Shown piece by piece: positions 34,501 to 46,299 of a stretch of 64,000 nucleotides of DNA. Under the pieces are notes generated by a model. The model was given only the letters and a program-made list of their open reading frames with translations. It made no database searches and was not told the DNA's origin. The position numbers and the translations under genes are program-made. Within the stretch, counting starts at the first letter, position 1. Every line of letters begins with the position of its first letter. The stretch covers positions 39,771,769 through 39,835,768 of the forward strand of contig NC_061514.1 of assembly GCF_022539505.1 (NCBI RefSeq), in the 5' to 3' direction. Origin of the DNA: Lolium rigidum. Its lineage: Eukaryota > Streptophyta > Magnoliopsida > Poales > Poaceae.

Positions 34501-37500
34501 AAAGGCCATTTGGCACCCCGAAAATGGAAACACCATCGCCCGTGGGTCAGATTGGAAATCCGCGACCGGGGCCTTGCTTCCCATCCTAAGGCCCACGCAC
34601 GTGCCAAATATGGCCTCGTTCCGACAAACTATGTGGTGCAATGGGCCGTTTCCTACTCATTTCCCCTAAAAGCCGTAGAACTCCGGACGTGATAGCCCTG
34701 TTCGTGAAGGGTTTTTCAAGATAATTGCCGTATCCCGAGTTCCGTCTTTTGCAGTGGTTACTAGGACACATAAAATGACGCCACGCGGCTCCGCGTGATT
34801 TTGTGGCTTCGTTTACTTTGCCAACCGTGCAAAACGGGGCCGTCGGGGCATGCGGTATGGCCGTACGGGCGCGCGGGTGCACCCGTCCGCCAACGTGCTA
34901 AACGGAAAACATTTAGCACATAAAATGACGCGTCGTAGACCTAAAACCATTTTTCCCGGAATTTATTGAGCGAAGGAAAGTGTGGCCCCAGTTCAAATCC
35001 GGTCAGTTTCCAGCGGATTCGGCGGGACACCGCAGGAAGCGGGAGGGATTCCCAGATGGCTACCGCGCGCATATGGCATGTGATAGGTGGTGCGTAGGAC
35101 GTATCCTACCACTGCGCGAAGGTCTCCCGCAGTACTAAAATGCGCGCCATGTAGCTGCTTCACAAAAAAAAGGCCATCTGGCACCCCGAAAATGGAAACA
35201 CCATCGCCCGTGGGTCAGATTGGAAATCCGCGACCGGGGCCTTGCTTCCCATCCTAAGGCCCACGCACGTGCCAAATATGGCCTCGTTCCGACAAACTAT
35301 GTGGTGCAATGGGCCGTTTCCTACTCATTTCCCCTAAAAGCCGTAGAACTCCGGACGTGATAGCCCTGTTCGTGAAGGGTTTTTCAAGATAATTGCCGTA
35401 TCCCAGTTCTGTCTTTTGCAGTGGTTACTAGGACACATAAAATGATGCCACGCGGCTCCGCGTGATTTTGTGGCTTCGTTTACTTTGCCAACTGTGCAAA
35501 ACGGGGCCGTCGGGGCATGCGGTATGGCCGTGCCGGCGCGCGGGTGCACCCGTCCGCCAACGCGCTAAACGGAAAACATTTAGCACATAAAATGACGCGT
35601 CGTAGACCTAAAACCATTTTTCCCGGAATTTATTGAGCGAAGGAAAGTGTGGCCCCGGTTCAAATCCGGTCGGTTTCCGGCGGATTCGGCGGGACACCGC
35701 GGGAAGCGGGAGGGATTCCCGGATGGCTACCGCGCGCATATGGCATGTGATAGGTGGTGCGTAGGACGTATCCTACCACTGCGCGAAGGTCTCCCGCAGT
35801 ACTAAAATGCGCGCCATGTAGCTGCTTCACAAAAAAAAGGCCATCTGGCACCCCGAAAATGGAAACACCATCGCCCGTGGGTCAGATTGGAAATCCGCGA
35901 CCGGGGCCTTGCTTCCCATCCTAAGGCCCACGCACGTGCCAAATATGGCCTAGTTCCGACAAACTATGTGGTGCAATGGGCCGTTTCCTACTCATTTCCC
36001 CTAAAAGCCGTAGAACTCCGGACGTGATAGCCCTGTTCGTGAAGGGTTTTTCAAGATAATTGTCGTATCCCAGTTCCGTCTTTTGCAGTGGTTACTAGGA
36101 CACATAAAATGACGCCACGCGGCTCCGCGTGATTTTGTGGCTTCGTTTACTTTGCCAACTCGTGCAAAACGGGGCCGTCGGGGCATGCGGTATGGCCGTA
36201 CGGGCGCGCGGGTGCACCCGTCCGCCAACGCGCTAAACGGAAAACATTTAGCACATAAAATGACGCGTCGTAGACCTAAAACCATTTTTCCCGGAATTTA
36301 TTGAGCGAAGGAAAGTGTGGCCCCGAGTTCAAATCCGGTCGGTTTCCGGCGGATTCGGCGGGACACCGCGGGAAGCGGGAGGGATTCCCGGATGGCTACC
36401 GCGCGCATATGGCATGTGATAGGTGGTGCGTAGGACGTATCCTACCACTCGCGCGAAGGTCTCCCGCAGTACTAAAATGCGCGCCATGTAGCCGCTTCAC
36501 AAAAAAGGCCATCCGGCACCCCGAAAATGGAAACACCATCGCCCGTGGGTCGGATTGGAAATCCGCGACCGGGGCCTTGCTTCCCATCCTAAGGCCCACG
36601 CACGTGCCAAATATGGCCTCGTTCCGACAAACTATGTGGTGCAATGGGCCGTTTCCTACTCATTTCCCCTAAAAGCCGTAGAACTCCGGACGTGATAGCC
36701 CTGTTCGTGAAGGGTTTTTCAAGATAATTGTCGTATCCCAGTTCCGTCTTTTGCAGTGGTTACTAGGACACATAAAATGACGCCACGCGGCTCCGCGTGA
36801 TTTTGTGGCTTCGTTTACTTTGCCAACTGTGCAAAACGGGGCCGTCGGGGCATGCGGTATGGCCGTACCGGGCGCGCGGGTGCACCCGTCCGCCAACGCG
36901 CTAAACGGAAAACATTTAGCACATAAAATGATGCGTCGTAGACCTAAAACCATTTTTCCCGGAATTTATTGAGCGAAGGAAAGTGTGGCCCCAGTTCAAA
37001 TCCGGTCAGTTTCCAACGGATTCGGCGGGACACCGCAGGAAGCGGGAGGGATTCCCAGATGGCTACCGCGCGCATATGGCATGTGATAGGTGGTGCGTAG
37101 GACGTATCCTACCACTGCGCGAAGGTCTCCCGCAGTACTAAAATGCGCGCCATGTAGCTGCTTCACAAAAAAAGGCCATCTGGCACCCCGAAAATGGAAA
37201 CACCATCGCCCGTGGGTCAGATTGGAAATCCGCGACCGGGGCCTTGCTTCCCATCCTAAGGCCCACGCACGTGCCAAATATGGCCTCGTTCCGACAAACT
37301 ATGTGGTGCAATGGGCCGTTTCCTACTCATTTCCCCTAAAAGCCGTAGAACTCCGGACGTGATAGCCCTGTTCGTGAAGGGTTTTTCAAGATAATTGTCG
37401 TATCCCGAGTTCCGTCTTTTGCAGTGGTTACTAGGACACATAAAATGACGCCACGCGGCTCCGCGTGATTTTGTGGCTTCGTTTACTTTGCCAACTCGTG

Positions 37501-37758
37501 CAAAACGGGGCCGTCGGGGCATGCGGTATGGCCGTACGGGCGCGCGGGTGCACCCGTCCGCCAACGCGCTAAACGGAAAACATTTAGCACATAAAATGAC
37601 GCGTCGTAGACCTAAAACCATTTTTCCCGGAATTTATTGAGCGAAGGAAAGTGTGGCCCCAGTTCAAATCCGGTCAGTTTCCAGCGGATTCGGCGGGACA
37701 CCGCAGGAAGCGGGAGGGATTCCCAGATGGCTACCGCGCGCATATGGCATGTGATAGG
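31541..37758. repeat. Tandem array of about 668 bp units inside the CACTA
   Basis: The marker CACGCACGTGCC recurs at 31924, 32591, 33260, 33928, 34594, 35262, 35929, 36597 and 37264, spacings 666-669 bp. A second marker (CGTCCGCCAACGCG) occurs ten times between 31545 and 37555. The array has about 9.3 head-to-tail units, the last cut at 37758. Units are very alike; differences cluster at CAG/CTG-type sites. Diverged sequence of the same kind flanks it at 31385-31540 and 37870-38400. Each unit has a GC-rich half and a GTTCAAATCCGG phrase. Frames of about 94 codons recur per unit but do not join, since 668 is not a multiple of three; no coding role is inferred. Confidence 0.97.
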
Positions 37759-38578
37759 CCACATATGCGGAAATAGTCAACGCCGGTACATGCAAGGTTA
37801 GACAAACCTTACATCACACTTGTACAAATATGTTAGGGACAGATGCAAGTTTTCCAGTGATTCCGACGCTCCAGTGATTTGTATCTTGGGAAACCCTAGG
37901 GCGGGGACCCTGCAGATCTACCCCTATAGCTTTCTTCGTGCGAGGGTTTACCAATGGATTTTTTTATTTGCTTTGGTTTGTTTAGGACATATGCACATGG
38001 AAACCATAGGTTGGGCATAATTAACCATAAAATAGGCCCCGGATGAGCCGCAGCACGAGTTTCCACATGCAGATCCTGGATTTTACCAAGTGCTAGCCCA
38101 TGTAAGCGGAAATCAGCAACGACGGGTAGAAGAAACCCTAATACATGAGCCTCGCAGATCTACCCCTTACTTGACCAAGTACTTTTCTATTACTTTATGT
38201 TGTGTTAGGTCATAAGAATATGTAGTACCAATAATTAGGCCATCCTACCTCAATATTCCTCCGGTAGACTAAACCCTAATCCGAGAGCCCTGTAGATCAA
38301 CCCCTTTGACCGGTCTCCAATGTTATATAGTTGACCAAATGGCCTTTTGTAGGTACTAGATCACATAAAATGATGTGTACTAGTTAAACCATATCTCTAG
38401 ATTAACTCTAGTGCTCAGGGTAAAACAACATATAAAGTAATAGTGCATGCAAACATTACTAAGTACATAGAAAATAAAACCAAGCAAAAAGTTCCATTAA
38501 GTATCATGCATACAAAAATTACTAAGAAAAAACCAAACCCTTGAACTAGCCAAAACTATGCAAAATAAAAAAGCTGAG
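37759..38578. other. CACTA spacer between array and right terminus, no gene
   Basis: AT-richer than the array, with old relatives of the array edge (gggaaaccctaggg, ctacccctatagctttc, ctttgaccggtctcca, cctccggtagac). The phrase aaaccctag with ctatagctttc also occurs at 41560-41620 in the neighbouring CACTA remnant. No ORF is supported. Confidence 0.55.
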
Positions 38579-38954
38579 CATACGCCGACGGTATAACCGT
38601 CGGCATATCTTGGAGTTGGTAGGCTGGGACGGACCCTAACGGCAGTAGCTATGCCGACGGTTAAACCGTCGGCGTAGCTCTGGGAGCAAACGGCGAGCCG
38701 ACTGCAGAGGCAAACGCGCGTGGAAGCCCGACGGCGGAAGATGCGGCGACGGTGACCGTCAGCGTAGCTGTACCTATGCCGACGGTTAAGTGGTGCCGAC
38801 GGTGACCCTCGGCATAGGTGGAGCTATGCCGACGGTGAAGTTATGCCGACGGTGTTTCTACAGCCCTCGGCGTCCGCGAACTACGCCGACGGCCCCGACC
38901 TTTGGCCGTCGGCATAGGTCCACACCGTCGGCACAGTGCCATTTTCCTGTAGTG
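38579..38954. repeat. CACTA subterminal repeats, right end
   Basis: About twelve copies of TGCCGACGGT or ACCGTCGGCA in paired and single form up to the TTTTCCTGTAGTG terminus. This is the 5' end of the element if the transposase strand is taken as sense. Confidence 0.9.
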
Positions 38955-39966
38955 CATGTCCTCTCCATCTCCCGCCCTTACCTCTGGTTCAACCGCCACT
39001 GCTCTGATATGTTGCCATCTTCACCAAATCTGAAGAGTCTTTGAACAAACGTTTCGTCAATGATATGCAACAATGTCGCAACAGTTAACAATGGAGACAA
39101 GAAATGGCAGTGACATCGATTGGCTTCACCTGCACGCTTTGCATACAGGCTGTCTTGCATCCTTGTGATTGTAAAACATCATGACAAATTTCTTAAGGTT
39201 GTAGAAAAGATTTCATTGCAAGAATAGATCCACGTGAACCTAGCTTTGTTCGGACATTGTCAAGTCGAGTCGATCTCGAAGAGTTGAGTCGACATGCCGA
39301 CGATAAGGCGACAACTAGGTGTTTGGCGTAATTATAATAAATAATAATTAATATGACATGAACTATGAAATTGTTCCTCATATCGTAGCAAATTCAGACA
39401 TTTAGCAATATAAACACCGCAAACTAATACAATAGTAGATGTTGACACAACTCTAACACACACCCCTAAGCCTGAAATCATATTATGTAGATGATGAAAT
39501 GGCGTCTTTGAACTTCAGCTCCATCTTCCGCATGTACAACTCGCTCTATGGCTTTAAACTTTGTTTCATCTAAGCAGTTGCTCATCTCTTTCTTAATTCC
39601 TGTGCTTGACTCGGGACACTGTAATATTCCCATCCTGGTATGATTTTCACGGAAGAGGGTTGAACACGAAATAGGTTTCGCGCGGAAGAAGAAGAAAGAG
39701 CGAGAGCTGAGGGACGAGGAGAGTTTCGCTTTCATTTCTATTCTTCTTACTTGACTAGCTTTGTTCTCGTTACAACCCTCTGTTTATAATCTGCAGCACT
39801 CACACACCTGACCTCCTGGGCCACACTTAACTTACACACACACACCTCATGCCATCGCCAAGACACACACATGTCCTCGATGGCGCACGCACGCCTAAGG
39901 CTCTACCGTAGTCGTGACATCTTCTTCCCCTGGAAACTGTGCTTGTCCCCAAGCACAAATTGCTGA
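38955..39966. other. No host gene; possible gypsy tail (minus strand)
   Basis: Near 39935-39895 the minus-strand frame ends QAQFPGEEDVTTTVEP and a stop, reminiscent of the end of a gypsy polyprotein, and a purine-rich tract followed by TGTTAGAG on the minus strand near 39470-39450 could be a polypurine tract and LTR start. A CA-rich microsatellite lies at 39800-39850. All weak. Confidence 0.3.
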
Positions 39967-42142
39967 CACTAGTGGAGAACAGACCTTTCGTCCCAAACCC
40001 CTGGGAGCAACAGTCCCGGTTTTATACCAAACCGGGACCAATGAGGGGCACTGGTCCCGGTTCGTTCCGTGCGGGCCGACCCCACCCATTGGTCCCGGTC
40101 CGTTTGGGACCTCTGGTCCCGGTTTGTACAAACCGGGACTAAAGGCCCACCAGCAGGGCGCTGTAGGTTGTGCAGGGCTCGGACGCCTTTAGTCCCGGTT
40201 CGTATTACAAACCGGGACCAAAGGCCCACCCTTTGGACCCGGTTTTGCTTACCAACCGGGACAAAGTCCCCATCTGCCTATATAAACTTGCCCCTGCCCA
40301 AGGTAAGCCACACTTAGCCATTTTTCCACTTGTTATCACAAGAGGGGGTGTATGTTGTTTTGCTGTCTTCACATGCACAAGAGGTGTTCGATGAAATGCC
40401 TAAGAGGTTTTGCCACTTGAGTTCACACAAAACAAGCCACACTTAACTGTCTTTTTTCTTCTCGATCGAGGTTAACAACTTTATCCTTTCATCTGTCATT
40501 GATAAAATGCATGTATATATATATATATAATATATATATATATCATTTCACTAATCGTGATTTTCTGTAATGGTTTTTTATAAGCTTAATTATATCATGC
40601 AGATGAATCGGCAATAGATGTACATTGACCGACGCTTTGACGAGTTCACTTCGGGCCTGAGTAATTTATCGCCATGGCTGAGGCAAACAAACATGGTGGC
40701 TTTATGTATTATCCATGTGTTGACTATAAGAATATCATAAATTACGCTCAGTCGAGTACCATTCACGGCCACCTGCTGCGATCCGGTTTCATGCTCAGTT
40801 ACTATTATTGGACCAAGCACGGAGAAAGAGGGGTTATGATGGAAGGCAATGAAGAAGAGCAAGAGGTGATGGCAGCTATCCCATGTTCCCTGAATACGGT
40901 GATACTGCAGACAATGAAGCAGAAGATTAAGAGGCACCAGATGAGCCTGCTGATGATGATTTTGGTCGGGCCATTGTTGATGCAAGGATAGCATGTGAAA
41001 CTGAAAAGGAAAGGTTGGCTTCGACCAGATGATAGAGGATCACAACAAATTGTTATACCCAACTTGCGATGATGGCCATAAAAATCTAAGTACCACACTG
41101 CAATTGTTGCAATGGAAGGCAGAGAACGGTGTCACTGACTCAGGATTTGGAAAGTTGCTGGCAATAATTAAGAGGAAGCTTCCAAGGGGTAACGAATTCC
41201 CACCAGTACGTATCAATCGAAGAAGGTTGTCTGCCCTCTAGGATTAGATGTGCAAAAGATACATGCATGCATTAATGACTGCATCCTCTACCGCGATGAC
41301 TACGAGAATTTGGATGCATGCTCGGCGTGCACTGTATTGCCGCATATGATCTCAAGGTTCTCTCCGGTTCACCACCCAGGAAGTTCCCCCTACACGTCTA
41401 GAATCTGCCTAAGTGTCTCGGCACCCATGTCCGTGAAGCCGGATACACCTGGGGGTTTAGCTTTGGATCTATACCCATCTGAAATCACTTGTGTGCATGC
41501 CATGTGGACACACATAAGTTTCGGGGCCATTCCCACCCTCCGATGCTTGATTTTTGGGAAAACCCTAGACCGGAATCCCAAGGGATCATCTATATCGCCC
41601 TTATAGCTTTCCCGCAAAGGGGTTCGCCAAAAAAGTAGTGAGGAAGAAATAAACAAATTAAAATGATTGGGATTAACAATTAGATGGGTAATAATTATAT
41701 TTGTAAAAAGTGTAAAAAAAGTCCATATGTTGTGCCGACGGCCATATTTATGCCGTGGGTAGCCGTTGGCACAACTGCAAGCACCATAAGGGGGAGTGGG
41801 GCCAACAATCAGCATGATGTGCCGACGGCTGGTTGTGCCGTGGATAGCCGTCAGCACAGCTTGGAGGCGCCGTAATGGAGGGACGATGCGGCCTGCTTGT
41901 CAGGCTCCTGTGCCGACGGCCATGGTTGTCTCGAAGGTGGCCGTCAGTGTACGCCTTATTGTGCTGATGGCCGGAGTTGCGCCGAAGGTGGCCATCGGTG
42001 TATGATAAGCTGTGCCGACGGCCGATATGTGCCGACCGCCAACTTCGTCGCCGGTCGATGGAGGCCTCTGCGCCGACGGCCCCAACGTCTAGCCGTCGGC
42101 ACATGGTCTGGCCGTCGGGCAGATTTCTGCTCTCTCGTAGTG
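39967..42142 (+). mobile_element. Chimeric CACTA remnant with unlike ends
   Basis: The left terminus CACTAGTGGAGAACAGACC is followed by subterminal GGTCCCGGTT/AACCGGGACC motifs (39980-40265), while the right terminus ends TCTCTCGTAGTG and carries GTGCCGACGGCC motifs (41735-42110), related to the big CACTA at 20690-38954. The 3 bp flanks (TGA, ATC) differ. The left part includes the start of a TNP2 transposase. It is best explained as two CACTA families joined by deletion or recombination. Confidence 0.75.
40603..41360 (+). pseudogene. TNP2 transposase N-terminal fragment
   Basis: Starts MNRQ, then a TAG in place of the usual tryptophan, then MYIDRRFDEFTSGL, EANKHGGFMYYPC, WTKHGERGVMM, an acidic stretch, CETEKERL, LLQWKAENGV, PRGNEFPP, VCPLGLDVQKIHACINDCILYR. 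These are consecutive blocks of the TNP2 N-terminal half, with one-base shifts near 40880, 41020, 41200 and 41330. Everything after the cysteine region is missing where the chimeric junction occurs. Non-functional. Confidence 0.85.
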
Positions 42143-42737
42143 ATCCTTCCGTTAATTCGATCGTCAGGAATAATTATCACCTTGGCTGCGTGCTCTCGTC
42201 AGAGTCTGATACGTCTCCAACGTATCTATAATTTCTTATGTTCCATGCTACTTTTATGACAATACTTACATGTTTTATACATACTTTACATCATTATTAT
42301 GCATTTTCCGGCACTAACCTATTAACAAGATGCCGAAGCGCTAGTTGTTGTTTTCTGCTGTTTTTGGTTTAAGAAATCCTACAAAGGAAATATTCTCGGA
42401 ATTGGACGAAATCAACGCACAGGGTCTTACTTTTCCACGAAGCTTCCAGGAGACCGAAGGAGATACTAAGTGGAGCCACGAGGTGGCCAGACCACAGGCC
42501 GGCGCGGCCAGTGGGGGGCCCGCGCCGCCCTATGGTGTGGGCCCCTCGCGCCGCCTCCTGACCTACCCTTCCGCCTACTTAAAGCCTTCGTCGCGAAAAC
42601 CCCTGTACCGAGAGCCACGATACGGAAATACTTCCAGAGACGCCGCCGCCGCCAATCCCATCTCGGGGGATTCAGGAGATCGCCTCTGGCACCCTGCCGG
42701 AGAGGGGAATCATCACCGGAGGGCTCTACATCACCAT

Positions 42738-45346
42738 AATTACTGCGGGTAGGATGAGTGCCGATTGTCCTGGTCGAGGAACTTGATGTGGATGATCCGC
42801 AATTGTGAAGCCAATGTCTTGTCCTGACCAATTTAGGTACTCAACTGTTGGTGGGGGCATCTTCTCTGCCATGAACACTTGTCGTGAAATTACCTTATGT
42901 GCCCTGTTTGATGGCCTAGCTTTCTGAATCATTAAGACCGCACCATTGGAGTTAGGATCAACATATGGTGGTGGATGTGGTGCTGCCGCTGTTCTGAGCT
43001 GGTGCCGATTTTCGTCCGTGATTGCAGGAGTAGGTGGGAGGTGGATCTCACTTCTTGGCCCCTGGGGGTTTCTGTTCATGGCCTGGGCATTTGCAATTCA
43101 TGCGGCTCGCAACATTGCCTGAAAATTTCGGCAGTCTTTCTGGAGATGCCCTGACTGCCTCTTTCCGTTGTTGTCGAGATAAATGTGCATTTGACACGGA
43201 CCGTTCATCATCTCCTCGGGGGACACATAAGGTCTTTGAAACCTTGGTCCACTATTTTGCCTGTGGCCGCGAGAATCACCTCTATTATCGCCTTGTTGCT
43301 CATTACTCCTTTGATAATCGTCTCGACTATTCCCTCCAGGATTTCCCCGGAAACCAGCCGATATGTGGCCAGAAGCGTCGTTGTTGTAAAACTGGCGAGA
43401 AAATCCCCTTCTATTTTGAAAAGTTCGACCGCGATCCTCTTCTGGCGACCTGTGTCGCTTGTTATATATTGCGTCTTCTCCATCTGCCCACTTGTTGGCT
43501 ATCTCCATCAGTGCTGATATTGTTTTAGGGTTAGTTCTCCCTAAGTCCTCGACGAAATCTCCTCGCCGAATTCCTGCTACGAACGCGTCTATTGCTCTCT
43601 CGTCAGATATATCTTCTGCCGAGTTTTTAATGATATTCCACACCTGTATATATTTTCTCATCGACTCGTCATGTTTCTGTCGACACACCCTCAACTCTTC
43701 CAATGATGCAGGTTTCTTGCAGGTAGATCGGAAATTTCTCACGAAGATGTCTTCGAAATTATCCCAGCTGTCGATGGAACCTGGGGGAAGTTTCTTTATC
43801 CAAGATCTTGTGGCACCACTCAAGTGAACTTGGATACTTTGCATAGCTGTTGCTCTGGTTCCTCCTACCAGCTTTACCATCTCGAGATAATCAACGAGCC
43901 AATCCTCGGGATCTTGCAGACCGTCGAATTTTTTGAAATTCTCGGGGAACTTAAACCCTTTTGGGACTCGAGTCTTTCGAACTCTTCTCGTAAAGCACGG
44001 GAGTCCACACATATCTTCGTCGGCAACTTCTGGTGAATGCTGACGTTCTCTTCCTTCTTGTCGCGCTCTATCCACCCTAACTTGAACTGTTGTGTCTCTT
44101 GTTCCACTTGTTCTTGGTGGATCTTGAACTACTGCAGTTGGTCGTGGACTATTTTGTCTAGGATTTCCTTCGGGAGGCGTGGTTGCGAACGCTGTTCCCA
44201 TAACTCCTACTCCAGCCATTGCCATATTGAACAATGGTTCTCTCGGGTCTCTAGGAGGTGGCCTGGACGCGAGGATGTAAGCTTGCGTTGCCATGTATCC
44301 TGCTTCTGGCGTTTTTGGGATGATATTTCCCCTTGTATCAATCGTCATGAAGGACATGTCGAGATTTTGAATTATGTTTCCTCTCTCTTCTTCGGGTATA
44401 TTTTGCAGCCGAGATCTCGCTCTCCTTCGAGCCTCTCTATGGCTATCTGCCGAAGTTTCTGATTGTCGACTGAGCTCTGCCCGACGCCTGCTAGACGCGG
44501 AGGCTGCCTCTCTTCTTCTATTCAAGGATGCTGTCTGTTTTCCAGCTCTCTACTCACCCGAGCAAGTCTATATTGATATGCTTGGAGTTCTTGTACAGTA
44601 GCAGTGGTGGTCATTGGTTCTGAACCATCCATTGCTTTTGCGGCCCTGTCCCATGCTTCCTGCGGGAGTTGAACTCTCACGCGAGATGAAGACCCAGCAT
44701 ATTTGGTGCCTAAGCCTCTTCTAAGATCAGCGGGATTGACGTATGGATTTCCCAAATCGTCGAAAGCCTCTGATGTCTCTGGTTCTGTTCGGCCTGCCTC
44801 TTCAATTGCACAGATTTGATGGTATTTTGCGTATTGATTTTTGTCAGGATTGGTGACACCATCATATAGATTGGTGAAGACCTTTCCGATGGCAGCAGAT
44901 TTGTCGATGAAGTTGAAGTTGTCGACGCTGTCGAAATCGCTGCTTATAAAGGAGTCCGCAGACGACTCGAAAGATGTGTTGCTGAAGATCTTGGCGAGCT
45001 TTCCGCTTGCCTTGGTGTCGAAGAAGTGTGGCGACGAAAACTCCTCGTCACTTGACGAAAAGTTAGAATCGACCGCTGAAAATTCCGACGAGATCGGAAC
45101 TCCGAGACGGTAGGATCCTTCCTTGTTGATGCCAAATCGGAATTCTCCGAACGTCATGACGATGGGTTCCTCCAGATAGGCACATGCATCCATAAGGGAG
45201 GGCGGGTGAGGAATAAAATTGACTAGATCAGTTTTTTCCCGTTTACCTCGATCCATCGCATTGCTGGCCACCGACGAAGTCGACGATTCTGGACGTGCCA
45301 TCGAGATCAGCTCCTTGCAGCCTCTAATTCCCACAGACGGCGCCAA
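42738..45346 (-). pseudogene. Gypsy gag of element G
   Basis: Frame 1 (45346-44522) begins MAPSVGIRG and is the long acidic/serine gag head. Frame 2 (44525-43098) continues with a basic RRREAASASSRRR start and contains the retrotransposon gag core (FPENFKKFDGLQDPEDWLVDYLE, then WDNFEDIFVRNFRSTCKKP) and MRKYIQVWNIIKNSAEDI. After an in-frame TGA at 43097-43095 the same frame goes on (PPPYVDPNSNG, FMAEKMPPPTVEYLNWS) into the pre-protease segment until truncation. The shift between frames 1 and 2 is one base at CAGCATCC (44526-44533). The gag would form the virus-like particle. The TGA fits a C-to-T change at a CpG. Confidence 0.85.
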
Positions 45347-45347
45347 T

Positions 45348-45733
45348 TGACAAAGGATTAATTTGTCAATGCCTACAGATTGTAGACTAGGGTTTTGCTA
45401 GAAGTAGAGGGCAAGTAGATCTCGAAGGTTTCAACCGAAAAGTACTCGCCGATTATGAAAACTAGGGTTCCGTTGACAATAGATTCGATCCTCCTTTGTC
45501 CCTCGACTCCCCTTATATAGAGGGTGGAGCCGAGGGTTTCGTAATACACAAGTTACAGAGTTCGGGAGGGTTTCGTACCCAACCCGTAAGATTACAAATC
45601 TCTATCTTTCCTAATACAATCTATCTTTCCTTAACACTAAATGGGCTTCCGAGTCTTCTTATTCTTCGATTCCTGGTCCTTCAATAAACCCCGGGTACCA
45701 TCTTCGGCAGGCCCATTGGGAATGCCTATGTCA
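45348..45733 (-). repeat. 5' LTR of element G
   Basis: 386 bp, TGACA...TGTCA. A promoter-like TATATAAGG on the minus strand lies near 45511-45519. Confidence 0.85.
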
Positions 45734-46299
45734 CCCGCCTCCGGATTGATGCGTGAGTAGTTCATCCTTGGACTATGGGTCCATAGCAGTAGCTAGTTGG
45801 TTGTCTTCTCCTCTTGTGCTATCGTGTTTAGATCTTGTGAGCTGCCTAACATGATCAAGATCATCTATTTGTAATGCTACATGTTGTGTTTGGTGGGCTC
45901 CGATGAATATAGAATATTATGTCAAGTTGATTATCAATCTATCATATATGTGTTGTTTATGTTCTTGCATGCTCTCCGTTGCTAGTAGAGGCTCTGGCCA
46001 AGTTGATACTTGTAACTCCAAGAGGCGGTATTTATGCTCGATAGTGGGTTCATGCCTCCATTGAATTCGGGACGATGACGAGAAAGTTCTAAGGTTGTGG
46101 ATGTGCTGTTGCTACTAGGGATAAAACATCAATGCTTTGTCTAAGGATATTTGTGTTGATTACATTACACATCGTACTTAATGCAATTTTCTGTTGTTTG
46201 CAACTTAATACTGGAGGGGGTGCGGATGCTAACCTGAAGGTGGACTATTTAGGCATAGATGCATGCTGGATGGCGGTCTATGTTCTTTGTCGTAATGCC

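Larger units (their letters stand above)
20690..38954 (-). mobile_element. CACTA (En/Spm) transposon, 18.3 kb, with TSD CAT
   Basis: Begins CACTACAGGAAAACGG and ends TTTTCCTGTAGTG, inverted ends of 13 bp or more, flanked by the 3 bp TSD CAT (20687-20689, 38955-38957). Both ends carry arrays of TGCCGACGGTTA and its complement, the sort of subterminal motif bound by TnpA-type proteins. On the minus strand it encodes a TNP2-like transposase (28380-24737) followed by a Ptta/En/Spm-like gene (24490-21720). A 6.2 kb tandem array lies on the 5' side of the genes. The structure is complete, but the genes carry frameshifts, some of which may be sequence errors. Confidence 0.95.
42738..45733 (-). mobile_element. 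Truncated Ty3-gypsy element G
   Basis: On the minus strand: 5' LTR 45733-45348 with TGACA...TGTCA ends, primer site TGGCGCCGTCTGTGGG next to it, then gag, ending abruptly at 42738 before protease. The host LTR resumes at 45734 with no TSD and a base or so lost, so the 3' part was removed by deletion after insertion, or the insertion was itself defective. Confidence 0.85.

Noticed and set aside
31541..37758. The array as rDNA spacer or a CRISPR-like structure
   Set aside because: No rRNA or 5S sequence is present, and the units are long direct repeats without unique spacers.
39895..40394. Several overlapping frames rich in GPGP or RTGT repeats
   Set aside because: They are translations of CACTA subterminal GGTCCCGGTT motifs, open in many frames because of the repeat.
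40510..40545. AT dinucleotide run as a regulatory element
   Set aside because: Simple microsatellite within the CACTA remnant; no evidence of function.
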